Shown piece by piece: positions 1 through 6,454 of a stretch of 22,064 bases of DNA (the stretch's first letter is position 1; every line of letters starts with the position of its first letter). The stretch is from contig CAIOOC010000380.1 of NCBI GenBank assembly GCA_903859795.1, positions 1 through 22,064 of the forward strand, in the 5' to 3' direction. A program made the position numbers and the translations under genes. Source of the DNA: an uncultured Bacteroidia bacterium (lineage in GTDB: Bacteria; Bacteroidota; Bacteroidia; Bacteroidales; Prolixibacteraceae). Under the pieces are notes generated by a model. It was given only the letters and a program-made list of their open reading frames with translations, was not told the DNA's origin and searched no databases.

Positions 1-768
1 CTTAATTTAGCCAGAGCTCTTATCTCTTTATTAATTCTGATACCTGTGCATTCTAATGTAACCAAAGGCCAGGAGCATCAGGAATATAGGCAAAATCAAC
101 CAGACAAGTTAAAACCTGAAGTAAATCCATCGAATGCGTCAAACGAAGGATCACCAATAGCAAAAACATACATTATGGAAAAGACAGTAGAAGCAAAGTT
201 GGGAAATAGGGCACGAATACAACCTCTGCCCATGAGTGAAATGCGGGATGAATGGATAAAAACATTGGGAAAACTTCCCTGAGCCGGCCTAAAGGGACTT
301 TATACACCGGTTAACGTGTTTGGAACGCTGATGTATAATCCCAAAACTATGGGTTCATTCCTTGAGTATTGGGTAACCTCAAAACTTGAGATGGGATTAT
401 CCGGTCGTGAACAGGAACTCATAATCTTAAGAATGGCCTATCATTACAAGTGTTTTTACGTCTGGAAGCACCATGTTCCCGCAGCAAAAGAGTTTGGAGC
501 AAACGATGCAGAAATTGAAGCAGTTAAAACCTCACCCCTGCCATCTGTTTTTCCCGCCCGGGAATATGCTTTACTTATGTTAACAGATGAAATGGTTGAA
601 CAGCACACCATTCGTGATGAGGCCTGGACAAAATGGAATGGCAATCTAAAAAGATCAGAGTTGGTCGATTTGGTTTCGATCGTATCCCAATATGTGTTTT
701 TTTCGTTACTCAATAATTCAATTCAAATTGAGATTGAGGAGCCGTTAAGAAAAATCCCTGGTTTATAA
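1..768 (+). pseudogene. Exported carboxymuconolactone decarboxylase (AhpD-like) family gene, 5'-partial, interrupted by in-frame TGA
   Basis: One reading frame runs from base 1 to the TAA at 766-768, broken only by a TGA at 280-282. The window edge cuts the 5' end, but the first codons read LNLARALISLLILIPV, a hydrophobic stretch that looks like the end of a signal peptide, so the product is probably exported. Before the TGA the protein reads RIQPLPMSEMRDEWI. After it comes NVFGTLMYNPKTM, then LSGREQELIILRMAY, then YVWKHHVPAAKEFG. This is the usual order of the carboxymuconolactone decarboxylase fold: the N-terminal RIxPLP motif, the NVFxTL helix, and the REREL/EYEWxxHV helices. The family covers decarboxylases and AhpD-like peroxidase partners, and the substrate cannot be read here. 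A GTG at 46 and a GTG at 316 could start two separate fragments, but both lie in the same frame and share one domain. It is therefore either a recent nonsense mutation, a read-through case, or a sequence error. Confidence 0.75.
283..311 (+). other. Hairpin directly after the in-frame TGA (SECIS-like in shape only)
   Basis: Immediately after the TGA at 280-282, bases 283-287 (GCCGG) can pair with 307-311 (CCGGT, one G-U pair). Inside that, 290-294 (TAAAG) pair with 298-302 (CTTTA) around a GGA loop, with an internal loop of 2 and 4 bases between the stems. Bacterial SECIS elements lie just downstream of UGA and have a G at the start of the apical loop, so the shape is reminiscent. The loop starts only 12 bases after the codon, which is closer than usual, and the family has no conserved Cys at this position. 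Chance pairing is the default reading. Confidence 0.3.
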
Positions 769-924
769 AACTCTGGTTATTCAATTTCCAAATCAATTTG
801 TTCTTTGCAGGAGTAGTTGACCCGTTGGATGAAGAAGAAAATATTTTTATATAAAGTATGGTTTTATTATGCTTTCGGAAAGTCAGAAAATGTATTTACT
901 AACAAATACGTTGGAATTTAATTA

Positions 925-2418
925 TCAGCTCTTAGACTCTTTAGCGAATAATTTTGCCAGTAAAAATCCTACAAGCGTAATTCCAAGTGTGCCAAACACT
1001 ACCGTCAAATCTTCGTGAAACGGACTTTTGAAAGCAAGCAAATTACCTTCAGTAAAATAGATCGGGGACAAGCTCATCCAGATGATAATCAATACCCCTA
1101 CTATTACGCCAATAAATGCATCAATATTGCGGGCACTTTTTGAGAGGTACCCAAGAAGAAATAATCCAAGCATCCCACCGCTAAAGATAGAGGCGAGCAT
1201 CCACCATGCATCAAGTACACTTTTAACACCTACAAGTGATAAGGCAATGATCACACCCAATGAACCAACGATCATTGAAGACCCGTAAAGAACCTTCATT
1301 GATGATTTTTCATTCGCATTTTTATTGAAGTATCGTTTGTAGTAATCGGATAAGATAATTGTGGAAGTTCCATTTATATTGGCAGAGACATTACTCATTC
1401 CGGCTGCAAAAATTGAGGCGATTAATAGTCCCTTAATACCATCGGGAAGTGCAGTTGCAATAAAATAAGGAAAGATTTTATCTCCGGCACCGGTAACCCG
1501 GAGTTCGGCAGGTAATAAGTCGGGTTGAGCTGTGTAATATGCAAAGAGTGCTGTTCCAATATAGAAGAGAATCATCGACAATGGAATATATAAAAAGTAA
1601 CCCAGGAATGCCGAAGATTTTGCCTCTTTTTCAGAACTTGTCGTCATATAACGCTGAACATTATTCTGATCAATACCGAAATTCTGGAGGTTCATAAATA
1701 ACCCGTACATCAGAACCACCCAAAATGTTGAATCTTTCAGGCTAGATCCAAAGCTTCCCAGGCTGAATTTATGGTTAGCAGCAGCAATTTCAAATAGCTG
1801 TGCCGGCCCTCCGGGCATAGAAAATGTTAAGATTAAAGCGGCAACCACCGCACCAATTATAAGTATAATACCCTGGATTGCATCGGTCCAGATAACTGCC
1901 TGAATACCACCCAGCATTGAATAAAAGGTTACGGTTATTCCGGTACAAATAATTACAATTTCTATGTTCCATCCAAACAGGGCATTTAAGGGTAATGCAA
2001 GCAATAACAGAATGGCCCCGGTGTGCATAACCTTTGTTAAAATATAACAGATTGATGCATAAATACTTGCCCAGGCGCCAAAACGGACCTCAAGGTAATG
2101 GTAGGCCGATATACTACCCAGTCCCCGGTAAAGAGGAACAAAAAAACGGATGGAAAAGATTGCGGCGATTGGAATGGAGAGACTAAATACAAAAGCATTC
2201 CAGTTCGCCATGTAACCTTTGCCTGGCAGGCCAAGAAAACTTATACTGCTCAAAAAGGCTGCAAATAGTGAAAACCCGACTATCCATCCCGGTAGTTTAC
2301 CTCCTCCTGAAGTGAACTGTGACGATGTCTTGTTTTTATGGAAAAAACTGGCACCAAAAATTACGCTTCCCAAAGTCAGTACAATAAAAACAATCAAATC
2401 CAGAACAGATAACTTCAT
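925..2418 (-). CDS. Sodium:solute symporter (SSF family)
   Basis: This 497-residue polytopic inner-membrane protein belongs to the solute:sodium symporter family, which couples Na+ entry to uptake of sugars, sialic acid, amino acids or similar compounds. The N-terminal GGGKLPGWIVGFSLFAAF (about 38-55), the loop YSMLGGIQAVIWTDAIQG (166-183) and the QNNVQRYMTTSSEKEA segment match the family pattern around the LeuT-fold helices. A later AAGMSNVSANINGTSTI segment lies where the family has its Ser/Thr-rich Na2-site helix. Length and hydrophobic spacing fit about 13 membrane helices. The gene is divergent from the beta-propeller gene, with 147 bases between the two starts. No neighbouring catabolic gene defines the substrate. 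It appears intact. Confidence 0.9.
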   Translation of the reverse strand: MKLSVLDLIVFIVLTLGSVIFGASFFHKNKTSSQFTSGGGKLPGWIVGFSLFAAFLSSISFLGLPGKGYMANWNAFVFSLSIPIAAIFSIRFFVPLYRGLGSISAYHYLEVRFGAWASIYASICYILTKVMHTGAILLLLALPLNALFGWNIEIVIICTGITVTFYSMLGGIQAVIWTDAIQGIILIIGAVVAALILTFSMPGGPAQLFEIAAANHKFSLGSFGSSLKDSTFWVVLMYGLFMNLQNFGIDQNNVQRYMTTSSEKEAKSSAFLGYFLYIPLSMILFYIGTALFAYYTAQPDLLPAELRVTGAGDKIFPYFIATALPDGIKGLLIASIFAAGMSNVSANINGTSTIILSDYYKRYFNKNANEKSSMKVLYGSSMIVGSLGVIIALSLVGVKSVLDAWWMLASIFSGGMLGLFLLGYLSKSARNIDAFIGVIVGVLIIIWMSLSPIYFTEGNLLAFKSPFHEDLTVVFGTLGITLVGFLLAKLFAKESKS

Positions 2419-2528
2419 TTGGTCTCTTTTTAGAAAATAGTTAGTATACCCCAGATTTTAGGAACATCGGGGTTGGGATAAAAATAGTATTTTATTTGCA
2501 TCAAAGAAAAAACATTAAATCAAAGCAA

Positions 2529-2536
2529 TATATTTG
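2529..2536 (+). promoter_or_regulatory. Candidate Bacteroidota -7 promoter element
   Basis: TATATTTG matches the Bacteroidota -7 consensus TAnnTTTG and lies 29 bases before the ATG at 2566. I see no good TTTG -33 partner at the expected spacing, so this is a weak prediction for the beta-propeller gene. Confidence 0.3.
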
Positions 2537-2565
2537 TTTACTGAATAGGATAAAAAATAAATAAT

Positions 2566-3819
2566 ATGCGAATGAGATCGATCAAATTGATTTTGATTTT
2601 ACTCTTTAATTTTACGCTGCTATGTAATGCCCAAATTAGCCAGTGGCGCGAAGAAAACCGAATCGGAGTTTCCCCTGAAACCGGGCTGTTAAAATCGTGG
2701 CCTGCAGAGGGACCGAAATTACTCTGGGCTAATACTGAACTCTCCAAAGGTTACTCATCTGTCTCTTTCGGTAATAATATGATTTATACCACAGGTAAAA
2801 AAGGCTCTGACGATATCCTTTTTGCTTTGGATCTGAATGGTAAAACCCTTTGGCAAACCGTTATGGGTCGTGCATGGACAGAATCATTCCCGGAGAGCAG
2901 GGCAACACCAACAGTTGAGGGTGATAAAGTCTACACAACCAGCGGGTATGGCGACCTTGCCTGCATCGAAGGAGTTACCGGTAAGATTATCTGGACCTAC
3001 AAAGCAAGCGAATTAAATAAAGGGACCTACGGAATGTGGGGAATTGCTGAATCATTACTGATAGACGGGGATAAACTTTATTTCACTCCAGGCGGGCCAG
3101 AGACTATGACTATTGCCATTAATAAACTCACGGGCGAGCTCATTTGGAAATCGGCTCCCCTAAACGACAAGCCAGGTTATGTTTCACCAGTTCTAATTAA
3201 TTATGCAGGGAAAAAGATGGTTGTAAATGTGTCGTTAGGAAACGCTTTCGCAGTTGATGCCTCAAACGGAGAAATTCTTTGGAAAGTTCCAATCGAAAAA
3301 CCAGCTGGTTTTAACTGGGATCTTATCATGTGCGTGACCCCCCTATATGATAACGGAATGATTTATTTTACAGGTGGATATAATGTGGGTGGGAAGATGA
3401 TTAAGATTGGGGAGGATGGTAAAAGTGCAACAGTAGTGTGGACAGATCAGGTATTGGATGTTCATCATGGCGGGGTAGTATCGGTCGATGGGTATATCTA
3501 TGGGTCAAACTGGCTAAATAATGGAGACGGAAACTGGTGCTGTATTAGCTGGAAAACAGGTGAAAAAAAATGGGAAGAACACTGGAATTGTAAAGGATCA
3601 ATCATTTCAGCAGAAGAGATGCTTTATATATATGACGAAAAGCGGGGAACGCTGGGACTGCTTAAAGCCAATCCGGAAAAGTTTGATCTGGTCAGCAGCT
3701 TCAAAATCACCCTCGGAGACGCCGGTCCATTCTGGGCACACCCGGTAATCCATCATGGAATTTTATATATCCGACACAGCAACGCATTGATAGCTTATGA
3801 CATTAAAGCAAAGCAATAA
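2566..3819 (+). CDS. Exported PQQ-like beta-propeller repeat protein
   Basis: The 417-residue product starts with a positively charged end and a hydrophobic core (residues 5-20) ending CNAQ, a plausible signal peptidase I site, so the mature protein should be periplasmic or outer-envelope. The rest shows repeated blades typical of PQQ-like/WD propellers: DLNGKTLWQTVMG, VTGKIIWTYKAS, LTGELIWKSAPL, ASNGEILWKVPI and KTGEKKWEEHW. These G-x-x-x-W blade strands recur about every 50-70 residues. In Bacteroidota and Planctomycetota such proteins are often annotated as PQQ-binding, but many bind no PQQ and I see no clear quinoprotein dehydrogenase active site. The function is unassigned. It has its own upstream region and is divergent from the symporter. 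It could be a carbohydrate-binding or scaffold protein. Confidence 0.85.
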   Translation: MRMRSIKLILILLFNFTLLCNAQISQWREENRIGVSPETGLLKSWPAEGPKLLWANTELSKGYSSVSFGNNMIYTTGKKGSDDILFALDLNGKTLWQTVMGRAWTESFPESRATPTVEGDKVYTTSGYGDLACIEGVTGKIIWTYKASELNKGTYGMWGIAESLLIDGDKLYFTPGGPETMTIAINKLTGELIWKSAPLNDKPGYVSPVLINYAGKKMVVNVSLGNAFAVDASNGEILWKVPIEKPAGFNWDLIMCVTPLYDNGMIYFTGGYNVGGKMIKIGEDGKSATVVWTDQVLDVHHGGVVSVDGYIYGSNWLNNGDGNWCCISWKTGEKKWEEHWNCKGSIISAEEMLYIYDEKRGTLGLLKANPEKFDLVSSFKITLGDAGPFWAHPVIHHGILYIRHSNALIAYDIKAKQ

Positions 3820-3878
3820 AATAACCTCTACTATTGATTCTATTATGTAATCTTGCACATCTTAAAAACGTCTGATTT

Positions 3879-4412
3879 ATGGAGATTAATTATGAAAAGT
3901 TTAACAGATATGAATTGCTATTCATATTACAAATGGAAATTGATTTTTTGAATTGTTTTTTTGATATAAAAGATTTAGAAGATTGTATACGAAAGAAGGA
4001 GGTAGAAGATGAATTTGCGTCTTTTGGCTTTTATGATTTATCTATCACATATGATGATGAGGATTATCCCAATTTCCTCCAGGACTATTATTTGAAAGAT
4101 ATAGATAATAGTGTAGCGTATAAAAAATTATTCCTTGAAACATTTAATGACCTTTTGGATGAGGATTTTTATGTTGAATATGATGAGGAAAAAAGTTATT
4201 TGGATAGTTTCTTTTCAAATGAAATTGAGGAAGATTATCTGGAAGCATATATAGGAAGCCTGGATATGTTTTACACTAAGGAATTATTAAAAAGTATAAG
4301 AGATAAGAACTTGGAAAATATGATTAATTATCTAAAAAATCAGGATAACTCTGCTTCTTATGAATTGATCAGTATTAAAAATTTAGAAAAAGAACTGAAA
4401 AGTAGAAGGTAA
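3879..4412 (+). CDS. Acidic hypothetical protein in AT-rich DNA
   Basis: I do not recognise this 177-residue protein. About a quarter of its residues are Asp or Glu (roughly 44), against about 22 Lys or Arg, so it should be strongly acidic. Phe and Tyr are frequent, as in FLNCFFDIKDLEDC near residues 23-36 and DEDFYVEYDEEKSYLDSFF in the middle. There is no signal peptide or membrane segment, so it is probably cytoplasmic. The DNA is visibly more AT-rich than its neighbours and uses many A/T-ending codons, which suggests recent arrival or weak selection. The ATG at 3879 has no Shine-Dalgarno site. Small acidic proteins of this look are often immunity proteins or phage/mobile accessory proteins, but no toxin partner is next to it. 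Confidence 0.65.
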   Translation: MEINYEKFNRYELLFILQMEIDFLNCFFDIKDLEDCIRKKEVEDEFASFGFYDLSITYDDEDYPNFLQDYYLKDIDNSVAYKKLFLETFNDLLDEDFYVEYDEEKSYLDSFFSNEIEEDYLEAYIGSLDMFYTKELLKSIRDKNLENMINYLKNQDNSASYELISIKNLEKELKSRR

Positions 4413-4463
4413 AATCAAATTTCAGAGTTCTTTTACCCTAAAATCTCGCGTAAACCTGGCGTG

Positions 4464-4498
4464 AAATAAAAAACACCTACAGATGATCTCTGTAAGTG
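4464..4498 (-). terminator. Rho-independent terminator of the tRNA gene
   Basis: On the minus strand a 10-position stem, CACTTACAGA with TCTGTAGGTG and one mismatch, closes a 5-base loop (4484-4488). It is followed directly by TTTTTTATTT (4464-4473). It lies 14 bases beyond the tRNA 3' end in the right orientation. Confidence 0.85.
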
Positions 4499-4512
4499 CT
4501 TGATTCAGTGGG

Positions 4513-4586
4513 TGGGCCCAGCAGGGCATGATCCTGCGACCCCCTGATTATGAGTCAGATGCTCTAACCAACTGAGCTATAGGCCC
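4513..4586 (-). tRNA. tRNA with CAT anticodon, probably elongator tRNA-Met
   Basis: The minus strand folds into a full cloverleaf of 74 bases including discriminator A73. Acceptor GGGCCTA pairs with TGGGCCC (one T-G pair). The D-arm is GCTC-AGTTGGTTA-GAGC, the anticodon arm TCTGA-CTCATAA-TCAGG and the T-arm GCAGG-ATCATGC-CCTGC. The anticodon is CAT at 4550-4552. An initiator tRNA is unlikely because it would lack the A-T-rich D-arm pattern seen here. The alternative is the lysidine-modified tRNA-Ile2, which also has a CAT gene anticodon. The D-loop length and GGGTC variable loop resemble elongator Met more. CCA is not encoded (ACCC follows). The T-loop is odd: A at position 54 and T at 58, the reverse of the normal T54-A58 pair. 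It lies downstream of mtnP on the same strand. Confidence 0.92.
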
Positions 4587-4589
4587 TAA

Positions 4590-4607
4590 AAATTCACTCG
4601 TGAATTT
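4590..4607 (-). terminator. Possible short terminator or leader hairpin between mtnP and the tRNA
   Basis: A perfect 8-base inverted repeat, AAATTCAC and GTGAATTT around a 2-base loop, lies between mtnP and the tRNA. On the minus strand it runs into a TTTTTA tract three bases before the tRNA 5' end. It could be a weak terminator for mtnP or a processing hairpin in a shared transcript. Only the symmetry is certain. Confidence 0.4.
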
Positions 4608-4658
4608 CGGAGTGCAATTTTACTCATTTGCCCCGTATTTTCCAACTTTTTCACGAAA

Positions 4659-5405
4659 TTAAATCTCCGGAATAACTTTTAGCAAAATATTGACCACGTT
4701 ATGTACATTGTGACCAAAAACCCTGAGGATCTCCTCCCACGAAACAGGGGTCTCATCACTCTTCCAGCTGTCATAATCAGTAGCCATGGCGATTGCTGCA
4801 TAAGGAATTCCTAGCTCATTGGCCAGCATGCATTCGGGCGCAGTACTCATATTGATCATATCTCCTCCCCAAATTCGGAACATATGCGACTCCGCCCGTG
4901 TGGAAAACCGGGGTCCTTCGATAGTCAGTATACATCCTTTGGGATGAATTGTAAGTTCAAGTTCACTACCGGCACTATTGAGCTTTTCCCTCAGGTAATC
5001 GTTAAACGGATCGGCCATCGGAGTATGATTCATCACATGGGGCTCAAAAGCCTCGAAAAACGTGACTTTGCGGTGTCGGGTAAAATCTATAAACTGATCG
5101 GGAATGACAAGATCACCACGTCCAATATGCTCGCGTAAGGAGCCGCAGGCAGTGGTAGCCAGAATATGTGTACACTCCAATTGTTTGATTGCGTATATAT
5201 TAGCACGGTTATTCACCTGAGTTGGCGGAATGGTGTGTTCACGACCATGACGCGAAAGCAGCACAACATCAACGCCTTCTATCGTCCCGCAAATAAAATC
5301 AGAGCTTGGATCACCATAAGGTGTTTCAACTGTAATCCTTTCGGACTGTTTTAGGATTTCAGGATTCTCGAGTCCCGATCCACCGATGATAGCAATTTTG
5401 GGCAT
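4659..5405 (-). CDS. mtnP: S-methyl-5'-thioadenosine phosphorylase
   Basis: This 248-residue cytoplasmic enzyme belongs to the MTAP branch of purine nucleoside phosphorylase family 2. It cleaves methylthioadenosine (and 5'-deoxyadenosine in some organisms) with phosphate to adenine and methylthioribose-1-phosphate. Visible motifs are IGGSGLENP (7-15), the phosphate-binding SRHGREHTIPP (51-61), TIEGPRFSTRAES (161-173), INMSTAPE (184-191) and TDYDSW (209-214). The Asp residues in the last motif are the feature that favours 6-aminopurines such as adenine. Length is normal for the family and the ATG at 5405 fits the start of the first strand. It lies downstream of mtnA and a class II aldolase-like gene on the same strand. 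A repeat-filled 411-base gap separates it from them, so it may have its own promoter. An inosine-specific relative (MTIP) is the main alternative. Confidence 0.92.
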   Translation of the reverse strand: MPKIAIIGGSGLENPEILKQSERITVETPYGDPSSDFICGTIEGVDVVLLSRHGREHTIPPTQVNNRANIYAIKQLECTHILATTACGSLREHIGRGDLVIPDQFIDFTRHRKVTFFEAFEPHVMNHTPMADPFNDYLREKLNSAGSELELTIHPKGCILTIEGPRFSTRAESHMFRIWGGDMINMSTAPECMLANELGIPYAAIAMATDYDSWKSDETPVSWEEILRVFGHNVHNVVNILLKVIPEI

Positions 5406-5461
5406 GGCTAATATTATTTTGGGTTATCTAATTAAAATATCTTAATTTAGGTAAGATCGAT

Positions 5462-5511
5462 TCCGTCCGAAAGAACTGATCCGCTGTTTTCAGCCTTAGA
5501 GCGCGGACGGA
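5462..5511. repeat. Long-range inverted repeat in the mtnP leader
   Basis: TCCGTCCG at 5462-5469 is exactly complementary to CGGACGGA at 5504-5511, giving an 8-base stem around a 34-base interior. The interior has few obvious pairs. It could be a stem in the mtnP 5' leader or part of the neighbouring repeat element. Confidence 0.5.
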
Positions 5512-5530
5512 GAAATGGAATACTTCTTTT

Positions 5531-5588
5531 CCCCGGATGGCGGGTTTCACCCTTTTCCGGGGCTACCAACATTACGCCCTTCCAGGGC
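5531..5588. repeat. REP-like double-hairpin element
   Basis: Two hairpins lie head to tail. The first spans 5531-5562, with outer stem CCCCGGA and TCCGGGG and inner stem GGGT-TTC-ACCC. The second spans 5576-5588, GCCCT-TCC-AGGGC. They are joined by a linker reading TACCAACATTA on the plus strand (TAATGTTGGTA on the minus). From memory, the combination of a GTTGGTAGCC-type linker with two GC-rich hairpins recurs between genes in many Bacteroidota genomes. That recurrence is recollection; the hairpins themselves are directly visible. Confidence 0.7.
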
Positions 5589-5816
5589 TAAGATCAAGCT
5601 TATCGATGATTTCGTTATTTCACCTAGTAGATCAAATTAAACATTTTCTAAGTTAAAACAGATATTCAGTTAAAAATATAAATTTAGCATTTACACCTAT
5701 CATCCAATTCTCAAATCTTCAAATTTTCAAATTGCCGCATTAGCAAATTAGCACACTATTTCACTCTCGGTCTCTAAGTCACTCCGTCTCTCCCTCAAAT
5801 ACGAGCACTCCTTCTT

Positions 5817-6431
5817 TTAATCCGCTTCCAACTCAAGTATCCGCCTCGCCGCCTCTTCAACAGTTTTTCCAAACGCGACAATTCCTTCGGTATGACCACC
5901 CATCACAAACACTTTTCGGTTTTGTGTTTCGGGCAATCCCATAAGCCGGATAATTTCGTAGGCCATTTCAGGGGTACCATATTCAATTTCACAGGCAGTG
6001 GTTGGAAGAATATTCAGGTTCTTTTCCCAGAGTTTGCGGTTATGAATATGGACAACTGAACCAATTTCGGGATTACAGGAATAAATCGCGGCATGGCTCA
6101 TTGATTCGGAGGAGGCCTTTATCAAACCATGACACCAGATTGTATTTTGCAACAGGTCACATTTTTTAACTAACGGATAATGAATCTGAACAAGTTCAGG
6201 AAGACTGCCGGTAGCAGAACCTGAAATATAAAACTGGTCACTGTTGGGAATTCGCACCGAAATATTTCCAAATCCGATACCATCGGGATAAGCACCGATA
6301 AAGGACTTCTGCCACATCTCCTCTCTCCAGAAATTTAGGGGATCAAAAAGGGATGAAGGGATCTCGATTTTTTCAGGGATCAAATGGCAGGCAAATTTTA
6401 TATAGCCGTCATCGGGTTGCACAGTATTCAT
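5817..6431 (-). CDS. Class II aldolase/adducin family protein, probable methylthioribulose-1-phosphate-processing enzyme
   Basis: This 204-residue cytoplasmic protein has the class II aldolase/adducin fold: GFGNISVRI (53-61), ISGSATGSL (69-77), ASSESMSHAAIY (106-117, with Glu109 in the catalytic position), the zinc pair VVHIHN (127-131, His128 and His130) and the third zinc ligand in GGHTEGI (His180). Members include fuculose- and ribulose-phosphate aldolases/epimerases, the MtnB dehydratase, and the 5-methylthioribulose-1-phosphate aldolase of the anaerobic 'DHAP shunt'. It starts 23 bases after mtnA and lies on the mtnP strand, so its substrate is very likely the MtnA product. Dehydratase (MtnB) or aldolase activity cannot be told apart from sequence alone. 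The absence of mtnC/mtnD-type genes nearby favours the aldolase role. The unusual N-terminal 45 residues suggest a distinct subfamily. Confidence 0.85.
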   Translation of the reverse strand: MNTVQPDDGYIKFACHLIPEKIEIPSSLFDPLNFWREEMWQKSFIGAYPDGIGFGNISVRIPNSDQFYISGSATGSLPELVQIHYPLVKKCDLLQNTIWCHGLIKASSESMSHAAIYSCNPEIGSVVHIHNRKLWEKNLNILPTTACEIEYGTPEMAYEIIRLMGLPETQNRKVFVMGGHTEGIVAFGKTVEEAARRILELEAD

Positions 6432-6454
6432 CTATTCGGGTTGAGTTTTGATAG

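Larger units (their letters stand above)
5406..5816. other. Gene-free 411-base spacer with repeats, upstream of mtnP
   Basis: No ORF of note was found. The mtnP-proximal half (5462-5588) holds three inverted repeats, described separately. The distal half (about 5640-5790) is AT-rich, with degenerate phrases such as CAAATTTTCAAATT and GCATTAGCAAATTAGCAC that look like the low-complexity repeats common between Bacteroidota genes. I looked for a SAM-type riboswitch in the mtnP leader and could not recognise one. Confidence 0.6.

Noticed and set aside
5590..5605. A 15-base match (AAGATCAAGCTTATC) shared with about 14780-14794
   Set aside because: It is partly palindromic around AAGCTT and the second copy is inside a coding region; chance similarity is sufficient.
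5406..5816. SAM or other riboswitch in the mtnP leader
   Set aside because: The stems present fit REP-like hairpins and I could not match a known aptamer core.
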